Source: JBDSSS01 sp038224055 (GTDB taxonomy: Bacteria; Actinomycetota; Actinomycetes; Actinomycetales; Dermatophilaceae). Taken from it: a stretch of DNA of 5,939 nucleotides. The notes under the pieces are model-generated. The model saw only the letters and a list, made by a program, of their open reading frames with translations, ran no database searches and was not told the origin of the DNA. Both the position numbers and the translations under genes were made by a program. How positions within the stretch are numbered: the first letter of the stretch is position 1; each line of letters starts with the position of its first letter. Of this stretch, positions 1-5,306 are shown in pieces. Location: NCBI GenBank assembly GCA_038224055.1, contig JBBRGO010000207.1, positions 1 through 5,939 on the forward strand, read 5' to 3'.

Positions 1-821
1 ACGTCGGTGAGGCCGAGGGCCCTGAGGTGGTCGAGGCCGAGCACGGTGACGGCCCGGCCGAGACCCTCACCCTGGTGGTCCGGGGACACGGCCACGACGT
101 AGACCTCGCCGACCGATCCGCTCGGCGGGTCGACCTTGGTCCAGTGCGAGGCGACGACTCGGTCGGGGTGCTCGGCCTCGACGACGAGCAGGAGGCCGGC
201 GGGGTCCCACCACGGTTGGGCCATCCGCTGGTCGAAGTCGGGCCGGCGCAGGGAGCCCTGCTCGGGATGGTGCGCGAAGGCCGCCGCGTTGAGGTCGAGC
301 CAGGCCTGCTCGTCGCGGCCGGGCTCGAAGGGGCGCCTCACGTAGCCGTCCGCGAGCACCGGGCGCGGCCACGCCGGACCCTCCTGCAGCGAGCGGCCCA
401 TCACGTGGAGGGAGCGCGTCGCCGCCAGACCGTTCGCCGACGCGAACGCCTCGGCCGTAGCGCCGGCGGCGCCGCTCGCGTGGCTCCAGACCCGAGCGCG
501 GGAGGGCAGGGCCGCCAGCAGGGCGGTGCCGACCCCCGTCCGGCGGGCCCCCGGGTCGACGACGAGCTCGGCCGAGCCGGGCTCCCCACCGTCGCCGTCA
601 CGGACCTGCGCGTAGCCCACGAGGCGGTGGTCAGCGGCATACGCGAGGAGGTGCACGACGCCCTCGCCCTCGCGGGCGGCGAGCGAGAGGAGGAACTGCT
701 CCGAGAGCGGCTCCGACCCGTCCGCCGTGGCCGCCCGTCGGGCCAGGGCGGTGGCCGCCTCCGCCTCCTCGGGCTGCAGGGGGTGGGAGGGGTCGCGACG
801 GGACACGGTGGCGTGGGGCAT
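1..821 (-). CDS. mshD: Mycothiol synthase (MshD), C-terminus cut by window edge
   Basis: MshD performs the last step of mycothiol synthesis, moving an acetyl group from acetyl-CoA to the cysteine amine of Cys-GlcN-Ins in the cytosol. The 273 complete codons present start at ATG 819-821 (MPHATVSRRD) and show two tandem GNAT domains. The first covers about residues 15-145, with acetyl-CoA loop RRTGVG at 93-98. The second starts about 158, with loop QGEGLG at 250-255 preceded by GEVYVVAVSP. The family signature LNAAAFAHHPEQG at 177-189 and HWTKV at 226-230 are both intact. The family is usually about 300-315 residues, so only the end is missing. A GGTGA about 10 bases before the ATG is the likely ribosome site; an in-frame GTG five codons in is a less likely start. 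The gene diverges from the 5'-nucleotidase across 119 bp. Family assignment is firm from the motifs; no sign of damage is seen. Confidence 0.95.
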   Translation of the reverse strand, partial: MPHATVSRRDPSHPLQPEEAEAATALARRAATADGSEPLSEQFLLSLAAREGEGVVHLLAYAADHRLVGYAQVRDGDGGEPGSAELVVDPGARRTGVGTALLAALPSRARVWSHASGAAGATAEAFASANGLAATRSLHVMGRSLQEGPAWPRPVLADGYVRRPFEPGRDEQAWLDLNAAAFAHHPEQGSLRRPDFDQRMAQPWWDPAGLLLVVEAEHPDRVVASHWTKVDPPSGSVGEVYVVAVSPDHQGEGLGRAVTVLGLDHLRALGLTD

Positions 822-868
822 ACCCGAGATTTCACCACGAGGACCTTTTCGGACCCCCATTCGTCGGT

Positions 869-886
869 GGGAGGCACTAACCTCCC
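869..886. repeat. 6-bp inverted repeat between mshD and the 5'-nucleotidase gene
   Basis: GGGAGG (869-874) and CCTCCC (881-886) form a perfect 6-bp inverted repeat around a CACTAA centre. It lies mid-way between the divergent starts at 821 and 941. TAACCT at 878-883 overlaps its right arm and fits the loose actinobacterial -10 pattern TANNNT for rightward transcription, which would give a leader of about 50 bases. No convincing -35 element is seen. It could be an operator, or chance in GC-rich sequence. Confidence 0.3.
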
Positions 887-928
887 TCGCAGGCGCTCGG
901 GGGCGCTCGCACGCAGCAACCCACCACC

Positions 929-936
929 AAGGGGAG
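929..936 (+). promoter_or_regulatory. Strong ribosome binding site of the 5'-nucleotidase gene
   Basis: AAGGGGAG lies four bases before ATG 941 and is the strongest Shine-Dalgarno sequence in the window. It fixes the start at 941 and agrees with the signal peptide that begins there. Confidence 0.75.
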
Positions 937-940
937 ACCC

Positions 941-2827
941 ATGTCCCGTTCCACCCGCCGCATCGCAGGGGTCGCCATCGCGGCGACCTGCGTCGCGTCG
1001 CTCGCCGCACCGGCGTTCGCCGCACCCCACGTCAGCTCCACGGGCTCGAAGAGCTCGACGAGCACCGAGCACGGCAAGAAGAAGGACGACGACAAGAAGG
1101 ACAAGAAGCACGAGGAGGACCACCACGACAAGGACCACGACGACAAGGACCACCACCCGCAGGGTCCGCTCCTCGACCTGCAGATCCTGTCCTTCAACGA
1201 CTTCCACGGCAACCTCGAGGCTCCCTCCGGCTCGAGCGGTCGGATCCAGGTCGGCGCGACCTCGAGCGACACCGTCAACGCCGGCGGCGTCGAGTACCTC
1301 GCGACGCACCTCGCCGAGGCCCGCAAGGGACACCCGAACTCGCTGACGGTCGCGGCCGGAGACATCGTCGGGGCCTCGCCCCTGTTGTCGGCGGCGTTCC
1401 ACGACGAGCCGACCATCGAGTCGATGAACGCCCTGCACCTCGACGTGACCGCGGTCGGCAACCACGAGTTCGACGAGGGCTACAAGGAGCTCCAGCGTCT
1501 GGCCAAGGGGGGCTGCATCGACGACGGTGACGGCGCGAACAACCAGAACTCCTGCCCCGACGGCTCGTTCGCCGGTGCGGACTTCCCCTACCTTGCGGCC
1601 AACGTCATCGAGAGGTCCTCGGGCCGGACGATCCTGCCGGCCTACACCGTGAAGAAGATCAACGGGGCCAAGATCGGCTTCATCGGGATGACCCTCAAGG
1701 AGACCCCGAACATCGTCACCGCCTCCGGTGTGGCCGGGCTCGAGTTCACGGACGAGGTGGCCACCGCCAACGCCCTCGTCCCGAAGCTGAAGAAGCAGGG
1801 CGTCAACGCCATCGTCGTGCTCATCCACCAGGGTGGCACCCCGCCCTCCGGCACGCCCTACGACTTCACCTGCAAGGGCGGTGGCACGCTGTCGGCCGAC
1901 TCGCCGATCCTCCCGATCGCGCGCAACCTCAGCCCGGCGATCGACATGGTGATCTCCGGTCACACCCACCAGCCCTACGTGTGCAACATCCCGGACCCGG
2001 CCGGCAAGCCGCGCCTGCTGACGTCGGCGTCGTCCTTCGGTCGCCTCTTCACGGAGACGAACGTCAAGTACGACCGGCGCACCCAGGACATCGTCCGCCC
2101 GACCCTCGCGGACTCGACCAACATGGTCGTCACGCGCGACGTCGCGAAGGACGCGACCCAGACCTCGCTCATCGCGAAGTACAAGGCGCTCGTCACCCCG
2201 ATCGCGTCGCGGGTCATCGGCCAGATCACGGCCGACGTCGTCAAGACCCAGAACGCCGCCGGTGAGTCCCCGCTCGGTGACCTCATCGCCGACGCCCAGC
2301 TCGCCGACCCGTCCGTGGTCACCGGTGGCCAGGCCCCGGTCGTGGCCTTCATGAACCCGGGGGGCATCCGCGCGGACCTCACCTACGACCAGCAGGCCTA
2401 CCCCGGTGAGAACCCGGGTGACGTGACCTTCGAGGAGGCGTTCACGGTCCAGCCGTTCAACAACTACCTCGTCTCGATGACCCTCACGGGTCAGCAGGTC
2501 TACGACGTGCTGACCCAGCAGTTCAGCGGCGCCAACAGCGCGGCCTCGCCGAAGGTCCTTCAGGTCGCCGGCCTCACCTACGTCCACAACGGCTCCGCCG
2601 TCACGGACGGCTCGGTGATGATCGGGGGGACGGTCGTCGACAAGGCCGCGTCCTACCGCATCGTCACGAACAACTTCCTCTCCGACGGCGGCGACGGCTT
2701 CCCGGCCTTCACCGGCGGCACCGGGAAGTACTTCGGTGGCCTCGACATCGATGCCTTCGCGAACTACCTCGACGGCGTCTCGCCATACTCCCCGACCGCG
2801 TCGAACCGGATCACGCTCGCCCCGTGA
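941..2827 (+). CDS. Secreted 5'-nucleotidase / bifunctional metallophosphatase
   Basis: This is a probable exported enzyme that strips phosphate from nucleotides or nucleotide sugars outside the cell, feeding phosphate and nucleoside scavenging. The 628 residues begin with a Sec signal peptide (RR at 6-7, hydrophobic core 9-24, likely cut after AFA at 25-27). Cys17 follows AAT, so no lipobox is present. Residues 46-72 are an extreme Lys/Asp/Glu/His linker. The metallophosphatase domain (about 79-375) carries the dinuclear metal motifs NDFHG 86-90, GD 140-141, GNHEF 173-177, His296 and GHTH 340-343. The C-terminal 5'-nucleotidase domain (about 425-610) has the substrate-site motifs NPGGIR 472-477, FNNYL 506-510 and GGDGF 583-587. 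Cys192/205 and Cys311/348 could form disulfides. No LPXTG or C-terminal membrane anchor is seen, so the protein is probably free or held through the charged linker. It is a single gene convergent with glnR. The exact substrate (AMP, UDP-sugar, cyclic nucleotides) cannot be read from sequence. Confidence 0.93.
   Translation: MSRSTRRIAGVAIAATCVASLAAPAFAAPHVSSTGSKSSTSTEHGKKKDDDKKDKKHEEDHHDKDHDDKDHHPQGPLLDLQILSFNDFHGNLEAPSGSSGRIQVGATSSDTVNAGGVEYLATHLAEARKGHPNSLTVAAGDIVGASPLLSAAFHDEPTIESMNALHLDVTAVGNHEFDEGYKELQRLAKGGCIDDGDGANNQNSCPDGSFAGADFPYLAANVIERSSGRTILPAYTVKKINGAKIGFIGMTLKETPNIVTASGVAGLEFTDEVATANALVPKLKKQGVNAIVVLIHQGGTPPSGTPYDFTCKGGGTLSADSPILPIARNLSPAIDMVISGHTHQPYVCNIPDPAGKPRLLTSASSFGRLFTETNVKYDRRTQDIVRPTLADSTNMVVTRDVAKDATQTSLIAKYKALVTPIASRVIGQITADVVKTQNAAGESPLGDLIADAQLADPSVVTGGQAPVVAFMNPGGIRADLTYDQQAYPGENPGDVTFEEAFTVQPFNNYLVSMTLTGQQVYDVLTQQFSGANSAASPKVLQVAGLTYVHNGSAVTDGSVMIGGTVVDKAASYRIVTNNFLSDGGDGFPAFTGGTGKYFGGLDIDAFANYLDGVSPYSPTASNRITLAP
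1118..1156 (+). repeat. 15-bp in-frame tandem repeat encoding a His/Asp/Lys linker
   Basis: There are two full copies (1118-1132 and 1133-1147, differing at one base) plus nine bases of a third. They encode DHHDK, DHDDK and DHH. The repeat forms the end of the charged linker (residues 46-72) of the 5'-nucleotidase. A unit that is a multiple of three can change copy number without breaking the frame, so linker length may vary between strains. Confidence 0.7.
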
Positions 2828-2861
2828 CCCGGACGGCGACCCGGACGGCGAACCGGACGGC
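2826..2861 (+). repeat. 12-bp tandem repeat, three copies, starting in the 5'-nucleotidase stop codon
   Basis: Copies GACCCGGACGGC (2826-2837), the same again (2838-2849) and GAACCGGACGGC (2850-2861) lie head to tail with one mismatch. The first copy begins with the GA of the TGA stop codon, so the repeat sits directly in the 3' untranslated region, before the terminator hairpin. No function is recognised; replication slippage is the simplest origin. Confidence 0.75.
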
Positions 2862-2874
2862 TTAGTCCCGCACG

Positions 2875-2911
2875 CGAACGGCCCGGCCCCCGAAGGGAGC
2901 CGGGCCGTTCG
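2875..2911. terminator. GC-rich hairpin, probable bidirectional terminator
   Basis: CGAACGGCCCGGC (2875-2887) pairs perfectly over 13 bp with 2899-2911. Inside, CCC 2888-2890 pairs with GGG 2895-2897 around a CGAA tetraloop, leaving one bulged A at 2898. It lies between the convergent stops of the 5'-nucleotidase (2827) and glnR (2921). Neither strand has a U-tract after the stem, as is common for actinobacterial I-shaped terminators. The position and the near-perfect 16-bp stem make a two-way terminator the best reading. Confidence 0.8.
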
Positions 2912-2920
2912 GCTGCGCGG

Positions 2921-3622
2921 TCAGCTCGTCGTGCGGACGGGCTCAGGCCCGGAGCGGTCCGGCACGAGCCGGTAGCCGACGTTGCGCACCGTGCCGATCA
3001 GCGCCTCGTGGTCGGGGCCGAGCTTGGCGCGCAGGCGCCGCACGTGCACGTCGACGGTCCGCGTCCCCCCGTAGTAGTCGTATCCCCACACCTCCTGGAG
3101 CAGCTGCGCGCGGGTGAAGACCCGACCCGGATGCTGCGCGAGGTACTTGATCAGCTCGAACTCCTTGTAGGTGAGGTCGAGCGGCAGGCCCCGGAACTTC
3201 GCCGAGTAGCTGGCCTCGTCGATGACGAGCTCACCCGAGGTGATCGGCTGGTCGAGGTCGGCGTCGTCGTCCTGACCCTTCGTCATCGCCAGCCGGATCC
3301 GGGCGTCGACCTCGGCGGGCCCGGCCGTCTCGAGGATCACGTCCTCGAGACCCCACTCGGCGGTGATGCCCGCGAGGCCGCCCTCGGTGAGGACGGCCAA
3401 CAGGGGCGAGGACATCCCGGTCGTGCGCAGCACGCGACAGAGCGACCGGGCGCTCGCCAGCTCGCGGCGGGCGTCGATGAGCACGACGTCGCAGTCCGGG
3501 GCGTCGACGAGGGCGGTGGCCTCGGCAGGCAGGATCCGCACGGAGTGGCTGAGCAGACCGAGGGCAGGCAGGACCTCGGCGCTGGGGGCCAGCGCGTTGG
3601 TCAGCAACAGCAGTCGGGGCAT
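2921..3622 (-). CDS. glnR: GlnR, OmpR-family orphan regulator of nitrogen metabolism
   Basis: GlnR is a DNA-binding regulator of ammonium assimilation and nitrogen scavenging genes (glnA, amtB, nitrite and urea genes in Streptomyces and mycobacteria). The 233 residues comprise a receiver-like domain (1-113), a linker with acidic run DDDADLD at 118-124, and a winged-helix DNA-binding domain (about 128-220) with TYKEFELIKYLAQHPGRVFT at 151-170 and the recognition-helix region TRTVDVHVRRLRAKLG at 187-202. The N-terminus LLLLTNAL, followed by EVLPALGLL, closely matches Streptomyces GlnR as I remember it. The receiver lacks the usual acidic pair near residues 8-12 and the conserved Lys near 102, but keeps Asp50 and Arg52. 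These are the residues reported to hold the phosphorylation-independent GlnR dimer together. No kinase gene is adjacent. ATG 3620-3622 is the first codon and sits seven bases after a TATCCT -10, so the mRNA is probably leaderless. The gene diverges from the MoaD-like gene across 66 bp. Confidence 0.88.
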   Translation of the reverse strand: MPRLLLLTNALAPSAEVLPALGLLSHSVRILPAEATALVDAPDCDVVLIDARRELASARSLCRVLRTTGMSSPLLAVLTEGGLAGITAEWGLEDVILETAGPAEVDARIRLAMTKGQDDDADLDQPITSGELVIDEASYSAKFRGLPLDLTYKEFELIKYLAQHPGRVFTRAQLLQEVWGYDYYGGTRTVDVHVRRLRAKLGPDHEALIGTVRNVGYRLVPDRSGPEPVRTTS

Positions 3623-3635
3623 CCTTTGCAGGATA
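3620..3635 (-). promoter_or_regulatory. Probable leaderless promoter of glnR
   Basis: On the minus strand TATCCT (complement of 3630-3635) matches the actinobacterial -10 pattern TANNNT. It is followed by GCAAAGG and then the ATG. A seven-base gap puts the transcription start at or next to the A of the start codon, the hallmark of leaderless genes. The AAAGG directly abuts the ATG and is too close to act as a Shine-Dalgarno. No clear -35 is visible. Confidence 0.55.
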
Positions 3636-3688
3636 GGGGAGACTAGGACCCGCCGAGACGCGCAGATGCAGCATGAGACGGGAGCGGG

Positions 3689-3949
3689 ATGACCACGCCG
3701 AGCACGACGAGGACCACGGTGACGGTCCGCTACTGGGCCGCGGCCCGGGCCGCGGCGGGGGTCGATGCCGAGGAGCTGCTGGGCTCGACGGTGGGTGAGG
3801 TCGTGGCCGCAGCCGTGGCCGCGCACCCCGAGCTGGGCCGGGTCGCGTCCGTCGCGACCTTCCTGCTCGACGGCCGGGCCGCCGACCGGGACGCGGCCCT
3901 GACACCCGGGGCCGCGCTCGAGGTGCTCCCGCCCTTCGCCGGCGGATGA
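3689..3949 (+). CDS. MoaD/ThiS-family ubiquitin-like sulfur carrier
   Basis: This is a small beta-grasp protein whose C-terminal Gly-Gly would be adenylated and then carry sulfur as a thiocarboxylate for molybdopterin, thiamine or another sulfur-transfer route in the cytosol. Its 86 residues, typical for the family, show the start motif VTVRYWAAARAAAG at 11-24 (MoaD normally has RYFA.AR..AG), a DG turn at 61-62, and the ending EVLPPFAGG with terminal Gly85-Gly86. GGGAG at 3680-3684 precedes ATG 3689. The gene for a membrane protein begins six bases after its stop. No MoaE, MoeB, ThiG or other partner is in the window, so the pathway served is unknown. From memory, a MoaD-like gene beside glnR occurs in other actinomycetes including Streptomyces. 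Family call is firm; MoaD versus another sulfur-carrier role is open. Confidence 0.88.
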   Translation: MTTPSTTRTTVTVRYWAAARAAAGVDAEELLGSTVGEVVAAAVAAHPELGRVASVATFLLDGRAADRDAALTPGAALEVLPPFAGG

Positions 3950-3952
3950 GGG
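3948..3952 (+). promoter_or_regulatory. Ribosome binding site overlapping the stop of the MoaD-like gene
   Basis: GAGGG at 3948-3952 shares two bases with the TGA stop (3947-3949) of the sulfur-carrier gene and lies three bases before ATG 3956. Ribosomes finishing the first gene would be delivered to the second, which suggests translational coupling. An in-frame GTG at 3965 is an alternative start with 12-base spacing. Confidence 0.55.
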
Positions 3953-3955
3953 ACA

Positions 3956-4810
3956 ATGGCGCGCGTGCCTGACGACGACGTGGTCCCCGCCTCCGCCTCG
4001 GCCGCCGCAGCCTCGCCCACGGGACCCGCCGCGACCCCGGCCCGGCCCGCGCCCGTGACCTCGAGCGGGGAGCTCGCGGTCGCCGCCGTCCAGGTGCTCG
4101 CCGTGGGGACGGCAGTCGCGGCCGGCCTCGCGCTGCTGCTCGCCGGCACGGTCGGGTATGCCGCCGTCCTCGGGGTCGTCCTCGTGCTCGCGCTCGTGCT
4201 GGCGTGGGCCTGGCCCGTCCTCGGGGGGTCGGTCACGCCGGGCGCCACCTCGGTCGTGCTCGTCCTCTCCGCCCTGGCGATCGTGGCGACCGCGGCGCGC
4301 GACGACCTGCGCTGGAGCGCCGCGGCCGTCGCCTTCGGCCTGCTCCTGTCCTTCTTCGCCCAGCTGCTCCGACGCACCGGTCGGGAGGGTCTCGTGCTCA
4401 CGCTGCTCGCCTCGTTCGGCGGGCTCGTGCTCATCACCTCGGCGACGACCGCGGTCGTGTCGAGCAACACCGACCGCGGCTCCGCCCTGCTCGTGGCGGC
4501 GATGGCTGCGGTCGCCGCTGCCGCCCTCGCGGACCTGTTCGGCTCCGCGTCGACCCTCCGCCCGTTCCTCTCCGTCGTCGCGCTGCTCCTCGGGGTGATG
4601 GCCGCCGTCCTCGTCGCGTCTCGCTACGACGCCGTGAGCACGTGGAGCGCCCTGGGTCTCGGCGCTGCCGCAGGTGTCGGCTCGTTCTCGTTCCGCCGGG
4701 TCATGGCGTCGGCCTCGGCCGGGCTGGGCGTGCGCGGCCAGGTCGCGGCCGGCCTCGGCTCGGTCCTGCTCGTCGGCGCTCTCGTGCGGCTCTTCACCGT
4801 CGTCGCCTGA
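3956..4810 (+). CDS. Multi-pass membrane protein of unknown function
   Basis: I do not recognise this family. The 284 residues begin with an Ala/Pro-rich, probably disordered tail (1-38). Hydrophobic segments follow at about 43-63, 66-88, 97-114, 119-138, 146-169, 176-195, 203-221, 229-247 (weaker) and 263-283, so eight or nine membrane spans are likely. Short positive loops (RR at 139-140 with R143, RR at 247-248) suggest those loops face the cytosol. There is no cysteine, no histidine, no signal-peptide cleavage site and no motif of a known transporter or enzyme. The gene starts six bases after the MoaD-like gene with a coupling ribosome site, so the two are probably co-transcribed. By position it corresponds to the membrane/exported protein gene divergent from glnR in mycobacteria (Rv0817c, from memory), but I cannot confirm homology. 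It could be a transporter or a membrane scaffold; the call is structural only. Confidence 0.85.
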   Translation: MARVPDDDVVPASASAAAASPTGPAATPARPAPVTSSGELAVAAVQVLAVGTAVAAGLALLLAGTVGYAAVLGVVLVLALVLAWAWPVLGGSVTPGATSVVLVLSALAIVATAARDDLRWSAAAVAFGLLLSFFAQLLRRTGREGLVLTLLASFGGLVLITSATTAVVSSNTDRGSALLVAAMAAVAAAALADLFGSASTLRPFLSVVALLLGVMAAVLVASRYDAVSTWSALGLGAAAGVGSFSFRRVMASASAGLGVRGQVAAGLGSVLLVGALVRLFTVVA

Positions 4811-4834
4811 CGCAACCGGGGTGGGGGGCGTCAG
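4807..4834. terminator. Short stem-loop spanning two convergent stop codons
   Basis: CTGACGC (4807-4813) pairs over 7 bp with GCGTCAG (4828-4834) around a 14-base G-rich loop. The left arm contains the TGA of the membrane-protein gene and the right arm the stop of the DsrE gene on the other strand. No U-tract is present. It could act as a weak two-way terminator for the convergent pair, whose stops are only 20 bp apart. Confidence 0.35.
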
Positions 4835-5214
4835 TAGACGAGGGCCTGGGCGCCGGGGGCCAGCACCTCCTCGACGAAGGCGGCGGCCCCACGGACCACT
4901 GCCCCGGCAACGAGGTCGGTCTCGGTCAGGTCGCGGCGGGCGGCGCACTGCGAGCAGACAGTGAGCCGGCCCCCCGCGAGCACCGCGTCGCGCAGGTCGG
5001 CCAGCCCGGCGGCATACGCGAGAGTGAAGTCCTCCGCCCGTCCCGGCAGGGCCAGCCACGTGGCCTCTCCGGTGAGCCACAGCGACACCTCGACGCCGCT
5101 CGCGAGGGCCGTGGCGGCGACGGTGAAGGCCTGCGACAACCGCTCGGGGTCCTCGGTGCCGGTCGTGAGCTTCACGACGAGGGTGCGCTCGGGGCGGTCG
5201 GCAGGGGTGCTCAT
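4831..5214 (-). CDS. DsrE-family protein with CxxC motif
   Basis: DsrE-like proteins are small cytosolic alpha/beta proteins that bind or relay sulfur on cysteine. This one has 127 residues, normal for the family. It starts with a beta-strand TLVVKLTTG (11-19), then a helix rich in Ala (28-39), EVSLWLTGEATWLA (42-55), and the cysteine segment LTVCSQCAARRDLTETDLVAGAVVRGAAAF at 84-113. In the family the residue Cys87 (or Cys90) would be the active sulfur acceptor. ATG 5212-5214 follows a TAACCT -10 by six bases, so the transcript is probably leaderless. It converges on the membrane-protein gene and diverges from the nitrobindin-like gene. A sulfur role is supported by the MoaD-like carrier nearby, but no physical or genetic link is shown by sequence. 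The partner is unknown. Confidence 0.85.
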   Translation of the reverse strand: MSTPADRPERTLVVKLTTGTEDPERLSQAFTVAATALASGVEVSLWLTGEATWLALPGRAEDFTLAYAAGLADLRDAVLAGGRLTVCSQCAARRDLTETDLVAGAVVRGAAAFVEEVLAPGAQALVY

Positions 5215-5226
5215 GGGATCAGGTTA
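5212..5226 (-). promoter_or_regulatory. Probable leaderless promoter of the DsrE-family gene
   Basis: On the minus strand TAACCT (complement of 5221-5226) is followed by GATCCC and then ATG. The six-base gap places the transcription start at the start codon, and no Shine-Dalgarno precedes the ATG. The -35 zone falls in the left arm of the inverted repeat 5243-5262, so a protein bound there could control the promoter. Confidence 0.5.
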
Positions 5227-5242
5227 CGATCGAGGACGGCCC

Positions 5243-5262
5243 GCGCCCGACGGATCGGGCGC
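5243..5262. repeat. Perfect 8-bp inverted repeat between dsrE-like and nitrobindin-like genes
   Basis: GCGCCCGA (5243-5250) and TCGGGCGC (5255-5262) flank a CGGA centre. An outer pair, AGGACGG (5233-5239) and CCGTCCT (5284-5290), is also complementary, so the whole 5233-5290 stretch could fold in the leader of the rightward gene. The position at the -35 zone of the leftward promoter and upstream of the rightward gene fits an operator for divergent genes. No regulator consensus is recognised. Confidence 0.4.
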
Positions 5263-5306
5263 CCGGGTCGTCCGCAGCCCCGACCGTCCTTGCCCCGGGC
5301 GAGTGA

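Noticed and set aside
830..847. Possible PhoP box (TTTCACC, close to GTTCACC) upstream of the 5'-nucleotidase
   Set aside because: The required second repeat 11 bases on does not match, and one heptamer with a mismatch is expected by chance. Phosphate control of the gene remains plausible but is not shown.
27..1346. Long plus-strand open frame across mshD and into the nucleotidase
   Set aside because: It runs antisense to the well-supported mshD and ends in low-complexity Arg/Thr runs out of frame with the nucleotidase.
401..2587. Very long open frame on the minus strand across the 5'-nucleotidase and the start of mshD
   Set aside because: It is the antisense of a gene with complete catalytic motifs, its residues are a G/R/D/V-rich mixture without domains, and it has no ribosome site. 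Such shadows are routine at this GC content.
4811..4830. G-rich run in the gap between convergent genes as a possible G-quadruplex
   Set aside because: Only two usable G-runs lie close together, and four are needed for an intramolecular quadruplex.
3623..5080. Long upstream extension of the glnR frame on the minus strand
   Set aside because: GlnR proteins begin at the LLLLTNAL segment. The extension is low-complexity antisense of the MoaD-like and membrane-protein genes and also overlaps the DsrE gene.
5215..5230. GlnR-type binding box (GTAAC half-site) near the dsrE promoter
   Set aside because: Only one half-site is present; the spaced GAAAC-like partner is missing.
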